Made by a program: the position numbers and the translations under genes. Positions 55,441 to 64,000 of a DNA stretch of 64,000 bases are shown here, piece by piece. The notes beneath the pieces are model-generated. The model searched no databases. It saw only the letters and a program-made list of their open reading frames with translations, and had not been told where the DNA came from. The stretch comes from Strigamia acuminata (taxonomy: Eukaryota; Arthropoda; Chilopoda; Geophilomorpha; Linotaeniidae). The stretch spans positions 7,378,001 through 7,442,000 of the forward strand of contig OX442322.1 in the NCBI GenBank assembly GCA_949358305.1, read 5' to 3'. Numbering within the stretch: the stretch's first letter is position 1; every line of letters begins with the position of its first letter.

Positions 55441-56392
55441 ATGCCAGATTCGGACAGTGACAACGAGTCACTCGACGATGTTTCTACCGACGAAGAGTTT
55501 CACTGTGGAGATTCGAGATGTGACCGAGGCGGCGGGAGGACTTCCGGCAATTGAGGCGTCGCAGCCCATTTGTGAGGTGGAAGCGTTGGCCTTGGTCCCG
55601 GTGAGGAGGGCCGCGGAAACACCTACGATCATCCAGGAGGCACCCAAGAATGCGGGGGAAACCCCTGAACAGTTTTTGGCTCGGAATTGTAGTGGGTACT
55701 CGCGTCATCAACAAGCAGCGCGTACTCGTTTGGAGCGACGGGCCCTCGCCAAGATTGCGGAGGGGCATATTCGGGGCGTTTCTGGTGGAAGAGTGGTTGG
55801 TGGCGCGCCGGCCCCGTGTAAGCGAAAGGCCATCATGCCTGCCCCTGAGCCGGATGTCATCCCCGAGCAGGCGACGCGTAGATTCGAGCGCCAGGCCCGC
55901 CGAGATTCGAGTCCCAGTTGCAACCCCCTTGCGGTTTCCAGTATGAACTTTAGGGACTTGAGTGCTGCTGTTCAGCGAGTAATTTTTCGCCAGCAAAGCA
56001 ATGGCGACTGGATGCGTTATACGCGTGTGAGTGAGTTCCCTTCAACTGTGTGGGCGCGCGCCGGTTTCGACGAGCTTTTCCCCTTTGGGGCCCTCGATTG
56101 GCAGCGGCCTTCTCTTCGCGACCCCACGACCTTTCTGCAAGCAGACCCGGACTTATGGCGGCAGTACTTTTATGCCGTCGCGAGGGCAGAGCATGGATGG
56201 CCGGAGAATCAGGCCATGGCTCTCTTCGAGTTGGACGACACCCAGATCGGGGCCTTGGAGCAACTCATCGCGTCCAACCTCACGCGTTATCGTCCCCGAA
56301 ACGAGGACCAGCTTGGGGATGTGATTGCGTGTCGTGTGGTGCTCCTGGTCGAGGAGATTCTCCGTGTTGTGTTTCCAGGAGATAGTGACTAA
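55441..56392 (+). CDS. Gypsy third ORF (ORF3), function unknown
   Basis: The main frame ends at 56392 with ...VFPGDSD and has its first ATG at 55478. A better-looking start is the ATG at 55441 in another frame, giving an acidic MPDSDSDNESLDDVSTDEEF before it closes at 55554. The two frames probably join at a one-base indel near 55500. The product is about 310 aa: acidic N terminus, a basic middle (RHQQAARTRLERRALAKI; CKRKA) and an ordered C-terminal half rich in Trp/Phe (FGALDWQRPSL, YAVARAEHGWP, VVLLVEEILRVVF). It has no signal peptide or transmembrane segment, so it is not an envelope protein. No known domain recognised. It sits between pol and the 3' LTR, where env lies in retroviruses, and may be expressed from a spliced RNA. 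Confidence 0.6.
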
Positions 56393-57002
56393 GTGACTTT
56401 GGACTTAACCTGTGTGGACTTACTGAACGTGACTTTTTGTTTTTACGCATTTTTTGGTTTGGGTGGGTAAGTCCCCATTCAAACGCGTGTTCATTTTATA
56501 TTTTTATGTTTCGTTTTCCAAGTTGTGATAACTGAATGTGATAATTTTTTACCGATTGTGATATTTATTTATTTTTGTTTATTTTCTAGTGTTTTCCGCG
56601 CCTTCTGTGACCACCTGCACGGCCGAAGGATGTTCATTCCTCCTCCGGCAATCACGTACCGGATGGAGATGACCCCTAAATTTTCTTCCTTTGGCTGTGT
56701 GGCTGGCCGCGGCGGGCGTTGGTTTTCCCAACAATCGAGGATTGTATGGTGACCTTTTTGTTAGTTTTAGAGTTTATCTTAGTGCCAAATGCATTCTTGT
56801 TGTTGTTTAGTTTATTATTTAACGCGTCTGACGCGAATGTTTGATTTAATCATGCCCTTTTGTTGTCGCATCATTCTTAAGTTTAAGACCGCTAAGGTTG
56901 CGGCAGGTCTAATTTATTTGATTGCATATTGATTTTGATTATGTTTTTTGATTCTGTTCCTGCTTTGTATCGTTTCATTGCCATTTTAACCGGAGCAATA
57001 AA
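56393..57002 (+). other. Gypsy 3' untranslated region
   Basis: No coding sequence of note. A GCAATAAAACACTGG motif lies close to the purine tract. Confidence 0.5.
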
Positions 57003-57020
57003 ACACTGGTGGTTGGGGCG
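57003..57020 (+). promoter_or_regulatory. Gypsy polypurine tract
   Basis: GGTGGTTGGGGCG abuts the 3' LTR start. It is G-rich with a few pyrimidines. Position supports the call. Confidence 0.65.
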
Positions 57021-58180
57021 TGTCACGGTCCGGTGTTCATGCGTACGAGTAGTACGCATTGTTTCCCTCGTGTTGTGTTTCTAATAAACCCTAATTGTGT
57101 TCCTACCTTGTGTTGTTCTCATTTTGTCTTATGTTTAGCCTAATTCTCCTCATTTTCCCTCATTTCTTCCTTTCTTATCTCTTACTCACTCCTAACTCTC
57201 TTCTCTTTCTCTTACTTCTCTCTTATCTCTTCCTAGTTTTTCTATTTCTGTTTATTGTTTTGATGCGAACTCATTTGCATTTCTATTCTGGTCAGTACGC
57301 GTCGACGTTAGTCATACACTTAGTATGCACCGACTGTACTGATTGGCTCTTGACTCTTCCGTGATTGGTTGAGCTTGGATGAGTCCAAGTTTACCTTTCA
57401 CCCTATTTTTCCCTTTTTTGCTCAGTTAAGCTCTGTATCCTGAACGCGTAGGTGCTCCTCGGAGCCAGTGCTCATGGCAGAGTCTTAGCTCACTTTCAAA
57501 GCTCACTCGTTGCTTTGTTTTCACCTAGTAGTTCTGAGACATGACTCTAGGTTTTCACCTCATCTTTAACAGTGTTAGCTCACACTTTTATCCACTTGAA
57601 CCTGTTGTTTTTCCGCTTCCTTTCGTGTTGTTTTAAGCGCCGTGACGCGTCGCTATTTAGGCAGGATAAGTTTGGTTGGCTTTCAAACTGAAATCTTTGT
57701 GTCTATTTATTTCATGCATCCGGCGCGTAGCTTAGTTTCGCCGCTCACAACGAGCTTTAGCTTAATTAAGCATTAGTTTGAGGTTTAGTTTAGATTTGAG
57801 TGACCGTGCAGGCCAGTTACGCACGCGTTAGCACGCATTTCACGCTTCACTTCGACAGCGAGGCGGACGCTTGTGAGTCGGGACGTTACGTGTTTCGTTT
57901 AACTTCGTGTGATCTTGTGATCTGCACGATACGTTGCGGGACGCGCGTTGGGTCTTGACTCTGGTGACCGCTAAGCAAATTCTGTCCCCCCATTTTAGTA
58001 GCTCGGAATACCCGGCCAAAATAAATATTCGTGTAAAGATCGGGATCTGGAGTGCGTGCTACCGACATAAGGCGTGCACTCACGGCTGGGCAGGTCTCGA
58101 GGACCAGGCTCCCAAGATTTTCTGTATCGCGGCGTCTTTCAAACGCGTCCCAAACCGCTCGGGAAACGCGATTCATTACA
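57021..58180 (+). repeat. Gypsy 3' LTR
   Basis: 1160 bp, matching the 5' LTR except for about three substitutions seen by eye (CCCCCG/CCCTCG, GCCAAA/GCCTAA and ATCCCG/ATCCTG). Followed by ACTT, the target duplication. Confidence 0.95.
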
Positions 58181-58464
58181 ACTTTAAAATTTTTCTATTG
58201 ATTTTATTGATTTAAAAAAAAAAGGAGTTTATTGATTTTGTTGATTTTTTTAAAGACAAACGATAATGTTGTCAATTCTGTTGATTTTGAGAGCAAACCG
58301 AGATATTTGTGCCTATTTTGTTGACTTGGAGGAACAAAACAAGATGCTTTGATTCATTTTCAATTAGTAGTTTTATTTTTGAATGTTATTAAAATGGTGA
58401 TGGAAGGGAAAAGTAGTTACACAACTTTAAATTTGTCATTACATGGCGTTACTACAACATTTGA

Positions 58465-58890
58465 TTACTTTTCCTCCTGCGAGGTGACAGTATATAAGTA
58501 AAATAATAAAAGGAAAGAGAAAAAACATATATATACAACTACTAATTTGAAGGAGTACGTTGTCCTTGGTTGGGCCACCAGTCTGTGCGTGCTCCCACTG
58601 AACGATGCGTCTCCCGTGCCTTTTGACAGTAGCTTTCTGTGGTTATTCATACGGAGGCGACACTTGTTCGACTCGGACTTCTTTCCCGTTTTCGCGCTTA
58701 CATTCCGGCCCGGGGTTTTCGCCACATCTACTGCGTCTTCGATACCTCCTACAACTTCCGTGTCTTGTAACTCTTTCAACGCTAAAGCTTTATCGATAAC
58801 ATCCCATGCTTCCTCATCAGAGTCGTAGGAATACCAACGGGACTTTGGGATCGTTGGATGCCAGCCCCAATTGTAGTCAATTGTAGTCAA
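58465..58890 (-). CDS. Small tail-anchored membrane protein, start region altered by a 10-bp triplication
   Basis: Minus-strand frame: WGWHPTIPKSRWYSYDSDEE, then a charged, helix-rich middle (DKALALKELQDTE; KTGKKSESNKCRLR), and one C-terminal membrane span (LVVVYICFFSFLLLFYLY) followed by TVTSQEEK. This is a single-pass, probably tail-anchored layout. The best start, an ATG in CAGCCATGG near 58898, is put out of frame because ACTACAATTG is present three times in tandem; only a TTG lies in the main frame. Either the allele is broken or another exon supplies the start. Function unknown. It lies 290 bp right of the gypsy element. Confidence 0.45.
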   Translation of the reverse strand: MTTIDYNWGWHPTIPKSRWYSYDSDEEAWDVIDKALALKELQDTEVVGGIEDAVDVAKTPGRNVSAKTGKKSESNKCRLRMNNHRKLLSKGTGDASFSGSTHRLVAQPRTTYSFKLVVVYICFFSFLLLFYLYTVTSQEEK

Positions 58891-58935
58891 TTGTAGTCCA
58901 TGGCTGGATCTTCCTCTTGGCCTTCAAGAGAAAGA

Positions 58936-60414
58936 TGTTGGTTTTAGACACCAAACTGAATATCGATGTGATATAGAATCACATTTTGTCTTGTATTTAT
59001 TACCTATTCGTATATCTATTTAGAATTCGATATGTTTTATTTATCTGTTATTTTATATAACAAGTTCAATGTTATTCGTATGCCAAATAGTTTATTCTAG
59101 ATATTTATCTCATGTTTGTGCATGTAACACCATGCAGCATCTAGTTATCACGTTTAATTCCCATGTTTACATTTATATATTTCAACTTACCGACACAAGG
59201 TGTCACTATGTATGTTTTTCCACTCGTTCAACATGGCGCCCACCTCGAGAAAGAGCTGTCCCGCCATTTTTCACTACATTGGAATCCTTTGTTAAGTATA
59301 TTATGATTAAATCTTCTTTTATGTTTTTAACAAGTATTTAGCTTTGTTTATCTCGGCCTATGAGCGCATTCTGCGCGGCCATTTATTGTGTATCACGCCA
59401 AACGTCGTCGATACGTTCGCACGTTTGGTGCAACGCCATTTTCGCTTCCACTATTCGGTTCACACCGAATTTGCGCCGCTCTCCTCTGCTACAATTGGTA
59501 GCAGAGGATGGTTACATCCTCTGCATAATTTTCTGTTTAATTATCGCCGAAAATTTCGCGAATTTTGCGAATTTCGCGGCGATTTAATTGTATTTTCAGA
59601 TTTCCGAAGTTTTCCGGCCAAATTCGTTTCGAGAACGTCCCGAGACGTACTGCCGACGTTTATAGACGACCAGGGTTGTCTATTTCATCGTTTTTCCTGC
59701 CTAATATCGTCCGAAATTCCGCGGTCTCGCGAATTTCGAGACGAATTCTTTTATTTTTTTCAGATTTCGCGTCGATTTGTTTCGACAACGTCCCGACGAC
59801 GATTTATTCCTCGAAACGAGACGATTCTCGCTGTGTTACACCCCGGTGTGTACACAGTATCGCCGAACTCATTTACACGGCGGTTTTTCAACGATTTTTG
59901 CGTATTTTCGTGAAGAGCCTCGATTTATTCGAGAAGAATTTGGATTTTCGAATCCAAATTGCGTTTTTCAAACGGGTTTTTCGAGAAAACCCGCTCGTGC
60001 CTTTATCACGAGCTCGCGTGACGTTACGCGAGAGATTCATCAACCTTTTCGCCTTCCCTGTCGTGAAACTCTGTTAATTATTAAGATAGTTTTAAGATTT
60101 TTGGAGAGGGTCCCTATTAGATTCGCAACAGCTCTTCGGACATTCCGTCCACCGCTGTTGTTGTATTCCAAAGCAAGGCTGAGCCCTGCGCCACCTAGCA
60201 TTCCCGCGGCCCCAGGTGGTCACAAAGGACGCTAGGGGGACACTTGCTTTGGGTTATCAACTGATTATAGCATCAGTTCCCCTTTGTCGGATATCCGCTT
60301 TGACAGTGCTTCGTTTCGTGTCGCCGAGAGCTTCATTGTGTACAGTGCTTCGACATCGCCGTCGCCATTCTCTGAGCCTTTGTGTTTTGTGCGGTGAGCT
60401 GAGTTTACTCCATC
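58936..60414 (+). repeat. Copia-3 5' LTR and leader
   Basis: Starts TGTTGGTT like the other copia LTRs. If the tRNA-iMet site at 59496 is the primer site, the LTR is 58936-59493 (558 bp, ending CTACA), matching the 583-bp reading of copia-2. The rest is a long, hairpin-rich leader with a diverged duplication (GATTTCCGAAG...CGAGAACGTCCCGA versus GATTTCGCGTC...CGACAACGTCCCGA). If the primer site is elsewhere, the LTR could be about 1.3 kb. Reading frames within the leader are not genes. Confidence 0.65.
59496..59511 (+). promoter_or_regulatory. Candidate primer-binding site for initiator tRNA-Met
   Basis: TGGTAGCAGAGGATGG is complementary to the 3' end of animal initiator tRNA-Met over 16 bases and lies two bases after CTACA. 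It is also part of two overlapping hairpins: CCTCTGCTAC pairs with GTAGCAGAGG, and GCAGAGGATG pairs with CATCCTCTGC. Confidence 0.65.
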
Positions 60415-63400
60415 ATGCAGAAGTTAGGAGAATCCTCGATGGGAAAAATCCCTATTTTGGGCATTTCGAACTACGAAACGTGGCAGCGCTCGATGCGCAT
60501 GCTCCTCAAAGCGGAGGGCCTCTGGAGGCACGTAACAGAAGAGAAAGAGGCCGAACATTTATTAACATTGAGTGAAAAGGAAAAAGAACGATTTGCGACG
60601 AAAAAGGATAAAGCGCTCGGCATTATCTACGTCCATGTGAGCGAGGCGAAACGTTCTGTGTTGGATGTCTGTAACACCCCCAAAGAGGCTTGGGATGCGT
60701 TATCCAAAATCTACGCCCCTAGTTCTCTGGCGAGACAGGCAGCCATGCGGTGGCAATTTTTGGGTCTTCACCTCGAGTCGAACGAGGAAATGGTCGATTT
60801 CATCGCACGTGTCGACCACCACGTCCGCCAACTTAAGGACATTCAAGAAGACGTATCCGATAAACATCATGCATACTAGTATTTAAACCGCATACCGCAG
60901 GAATACGCTCAAGTGACATTCGCCATCTATCACATGCCTTTAGCGGACTTTACGCCAGGCAAGGTTTCAGAACAGTTGATATCCGAATATTTACGTCTCA
61001 AATCGATGGGTTTGGCCCATAATTCTTCTTCAACATCGGTGCACGCGTCCGCCAAAGACCAATCGCGACCTCGGAACGATTCTCGTCGTCGACGACCGCT
61101 GTCATCCGTGAAGTGCTTCAACTGCGATCAAATGGGGCACTATGCTAACAAATGCCCCCTCCCTCGGCGCACTGACCCAAGTCAATCTACGGCCTCCTTC
61201 CAGCGCTCGAGAAGTAAGAGCAAGAAGCCGAATAAGAATTCCGCGCCGAAAGTCGATGACACGCGTCCCAGAGGCAATTCGCGTCCTGTGCGAAAGACGA
61301 TTTTCTTCGTGAACGCACCGCAAGTGGTTGAGCGCCCGGTTGCTCACTTTATGCAATCCAACGAGTGGATTGTAGATTGTGGCGCTACAGACCACGTCTC
61401 GCATGTACGATCATGGTTCTCCGACTTTACGAACATTGTACCTTTCGACATTGAATTAGGCCAGGGAAAATCCCAAGTTACTGGCAAAGGGAGCGTACAA
61501 TTATTGACACGCGTAGACGATTACGACAGTATTGTGGTCTTGACGAACGTTTTATACGCGCCGAGCTTCGAAGCCAATTTGATCTCGGTGTCTAAGATTG
61601 ACAAGACCCGTCACCATATCCACATTTACAATGGTGAAGTTAACATCTATGAATCGTCGATTGAGAGTCCCATCCTACGCGCACGGGAGAAGAGTGGCCT
61701 TTATTATGTGGACGGGTTGTGCTCTAATCCGGCTGTTTCGACATTGATTTCTCCAATTACTCAACCTGAGCCTGTACAGACTTTCGTAACGACAGAGGTT
61801 GAATTCGAGAACATCCCGAAGCCTAAAAAGCAACAGTCAAAGCAACGTGACATTTCGGACTTTAGAATTCAAATGCCACCAATGCCAAACCAGAAGTCAA
61901 TTCCGGTAGCGACCAACCCATTGCCTATTCCGCAATCCTTACCTCCTATCCACAATGAGCCACCTACCCCATCCTATGCTGATGTAATACAGCAAATCCC
62001 TTCCACACCTTTGCCAGTGATCTCCAATCCTTGCAATGTCTCTCCGTCACAAAAAGAGATAATCCCGAAACCTTTTCAATCCCCGAAGAAGGTTATTGCC
62101 AATCCTGCTGCAATCAAAGATGCAACTGGTTTGTGGCATAGTCGCCTTGGCCACTTACACACTAATGCGATGCGATTGTTGGCGAACAACGATCATGTGC
62201 ACGGTCTCGAACCAGCAGAAGTACGCCAAGAGCTGGCTTGCAACCACTGTCGGATTGCAAAATCAACTAGGGCTTCGCACAAACCGGATCCACATCCTTG
62301 CACGACACAACCACTAGACCTTCTACACATGGACGTGTGGGGGCCGGCTCCTGTGACCTCTTTTGGTGGTGCTCGTTTTGTCTTCACCGTCATCGACGAT
62401 GCGACGAGATACACCTGGATTACGCCCCTTGCACAGAAATCACAAGTTTTTGAATGCTTCAAAGACCTCGTTGCCAGACTCGAACGGGTTGCAAATACCC
62501 GCATCAAAGCGATTCGGTCTGACAGAGGAGGTGAATTTATGTCCAATGAATTTCTTCAATACCTTAAAGAAAAGGGGATCCAGGGTCAGCGAACAAACCC
62601 GTCATCACCACAGATGAACGGAACTGCCGAGAGAATCAACAGGACGATGGCTGACAACTTTCGAGCTATACTCGAAGAAACACAACTTCCAGAGGGCCTG
62701 TGGGCTGAACTAGCGGTTACATTTGCCTACATCAAAAATCGCAGCCCACATTCACGCTTGAAGAATGAAGTGCCATACATCCTTTGGCGTCAACGTGCCC
62801 TATCACTTCGACATTTGAGAAAGATCGGATCCAAATGTTGGGTACACTTTACTGCACCAGGCCGAAAGAAACTCGATGCTCGGGCCTGGGAAGGATTTTT
62901 GGTTGGATACGCAACGGGAACACGAGGATATCGTGTATGGAACTCCATAGATAACTCGATAACGGAATCCATTCACGTCAAAATAGACGAGTATCAATCC
63001 TACCGAAAATTGCTTAAAAGTCTTAATGGTCGCCAAAATCAAACTTTCGACGATCCAGATGTTGACCAACAACAAAGAGTATCATTCGACGACGACGTAC
63101 ATTACGTCGATTGGCCCAAACGGACAGACTCGGATGAAGGGTCGTCAAATGGTGAATCTGATGATGATGACGACAATGGAAATGGATCGGTTTCGAGATC
63201 GATATCCATTCCTTTTGTTCACATTCCTCCACTTAACACTCCGGAACGTCAACTTATTGATGCGTGTGCATTAGCATTGCCTGGTTCATCAAGCGTGGGC
63301 CGCTCAGCATCATACCCGATCCTTTATCAAGAGGAAGGACAGGATACGGATGAAGATGTTGGACAGATCGTCGAGGAGGCAATCCAACCGGACGCAGCAC

Positions 63401-64000
63401 AATTGCATCAAATTCAATCCCCTCACATCTCACCGGAAACGTCTCAAGCAAGTTCTCCCGGACTCTCGCCGCCGGGATCACCACTACGTTTTGTCACAAC
63501 ACGTAGAAGAGATGGCCGAAACGTTTTGCAGCAAATGATGCCAATTTTCGATCAAGGTGCTTTATCTCCGTTACCTCCTGGTCCAACTCATGTAGCGGCC
63601 CCGTCAGCGGGAAAAACGTCTTTCTTTTGGCGCTATATCGGCGGAGATACAGTCTTTAGACGATGGGTTCGGGAAGAGCATCTTCGAAAAGATCAACAAC
63701 CCGGCTGCATCGATACCGACGTTTATTATTTCCCGGAACCGAATCTTCGACTGCGTTCGAGACGAGACGTCGAAGAGTTCTGCGTTATGAACAATCTCCC
63801 TTATGATTCAGAACTTTTCTTTTTCGGCAATATGGAACACACGCTGCCCACGATTCCTGGTCCTCGTCACGTCGCACATCTATGTCGCACGGAACCGTCA
63901 TCGTATGCCGAAATCCCGAAATTTCATGACGCCCCAAAATGGCGCGAAGCCATTGATGAAGAGTTGGGGACATTCAAAGAAAGAGAAATTTACGTTGAAG
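60415..64000 (+). pseudogene. Copia-3 gag-pol polyprotein, one amber codon, 3' end outside window
   Basis: ATG at 60415 (MQKLGESSMGKIPILGISNY). Domains in order: UBN2-type gag (NYETWQRSMRMLLKAEGLW, IYAPSSLARQAAMRW); CCHC knuckle CFNCDQMGHYANKCP near 61119-61161; aspartic protease WIVDCGATDH near 61365; HHCC pre-integrase (GLWHSRLGHLH ... CNHCRIAK); integrase core (LLHMDVWGP, SDRGGEF, NGTAERINR); and the N-terminal edge of RT (DAPKWREAIDEELGTF) at the window end. The only interruption is a TAG at 60877-60879, where copia-2 has Gln (CAG). After it the same frame stays open to the window edge, over 3.1 kb. A single C-to-T change is the simplest explanation, although suppression of a gag stop cannot be excluded. 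Confidence 0.9.

Larger units (their letters stand above)
45698..58180 (+). mobile_element. Young, full-length Ty3/gypsy-type retrotransposon (12,483 bp)
   Basis: Two 1160-bp LTRs (TGTCACGG...CATTACA), flanked by ACTT on both sides (45694-45697, 58181-58184). By eye the LTRs differ at only about three positions, so the insertion is recent. Internal order: PBS, gag, pol (protease, RT, RNase H, AT-hook linker, integrase), a long non-coding stretch, a third ORF, a purine tract, then the 3' LTR. Protease-RT-RNase H-integrase order and RT sequence place it in Ty3/gypsy. The size is large for the group because of the long LTRs and the 3' kilobases. Confidence 0.95.
58936..64000 (+). mobile_element. 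Copia-3: Ty1/copia retrotransposon, cut by right window edge
   Basis: Plus-strand sister of copia-1 and copia-2 with 5' LTR, leader, complete gag start, protease, integrase and the beginning of RT. The five bases before it are AAAGA; the matching right flank is outside the window. Confidence 0.9.

Noticed and set aside
60240-60280. Alternative copia-3 primer site at GGGTTATCAACTG, implying a 1.3-kb LTR
   Set aside because: It matches no tRNA 3' end or anticodon-arm sequence I can identify well. The 16-base tRNA-iMet match at 59496 is stronger, though the issue stays open.

Overview
This window looks like a gene-poor, AT-rich stretch of an invertebrate animal nuclear genome. The evidence is: BEL/Pao retroelements (a group known from animals), short introns of about 50-90 bp with GTAAGT-type donors, fragments related to animal importin-11 (IPO11) and FAD synthase (FLAD1), and a C2H2 zinc-finger gene. 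I cannot name the species; an arthropod-like host is a guess. There are no bacterial operons, rRNA genes, convincing tRNA genes or CRISPR arrays.

Layout. 1-1.55 kb: the 3' end of an LTR retrotransposon with polypurine tract and LTR. 1.6-11.9 kb: two minus-strand Ty1/copia elements of one family. Copia-1 lacks its 5' half and has a mutated RT active site. Copia-2 lacks the start of gag and has one in-frame stop. 12.1-12.54 kb: a GC-rich minisatellite of palindromic GCGCATGCGC cores. 12.9-14.7 kb: two unrecognised head-to-head genes. 15-20.5 kb: AT-rich DNA with a family of fold-back repeats, one pair of which encloses a small interrupted reading frame. 20.5-24 kb: an unrecognised 280-aa gene and a truncated copy of its 3' end. 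24.5-25.8 kb: a likely first exon and a three-finger C2H2 gene. 27.5-31.6 kb: two FLAD1-like exons, then a decayed IPO11-like pseudogene and a second partial copy of it.

34.3-45.1 kb: a block bounded by a 327-bp direct repeat. It holds a BEL/Pao pol, a 1.56-kb nearly identical inverted copy of its 3' half, a 0.8-kb terminal-inverted-repeat element with TA target duplication, and a GC-rich unknown gene with a Cys ribbon, an in-frame amber codon and a PPTY motif. 45.7-58.2 kb: a young Ty3/gypsy-type element of 12.48 kb with 1160-bp LTRs differing at about three sites, ACTT target duplication and a tRNA-Phe primer site. It has gag, a pol carrying five AT-hook motifs between RNase H and integrase, and an extra third ORF of unknown function. 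58.5-58.9 kb: a small tail-anchored protein gene. 58.9-64 kb: the 5' part of a third copia element on the plus strand, running off the window.

Most coding sequence here belongs to retroelements. Gag, protease, RT/RNase H and integrase would act together in each element's replication, but nearly every copy carries visible breaks. The most unusual features are the AT-hook array and third ORF of the gypsy element, the GC-rich amber-interrupted gene at 42.5-44.7 kb, and the inverted BEL duplication with a template-switch scar.
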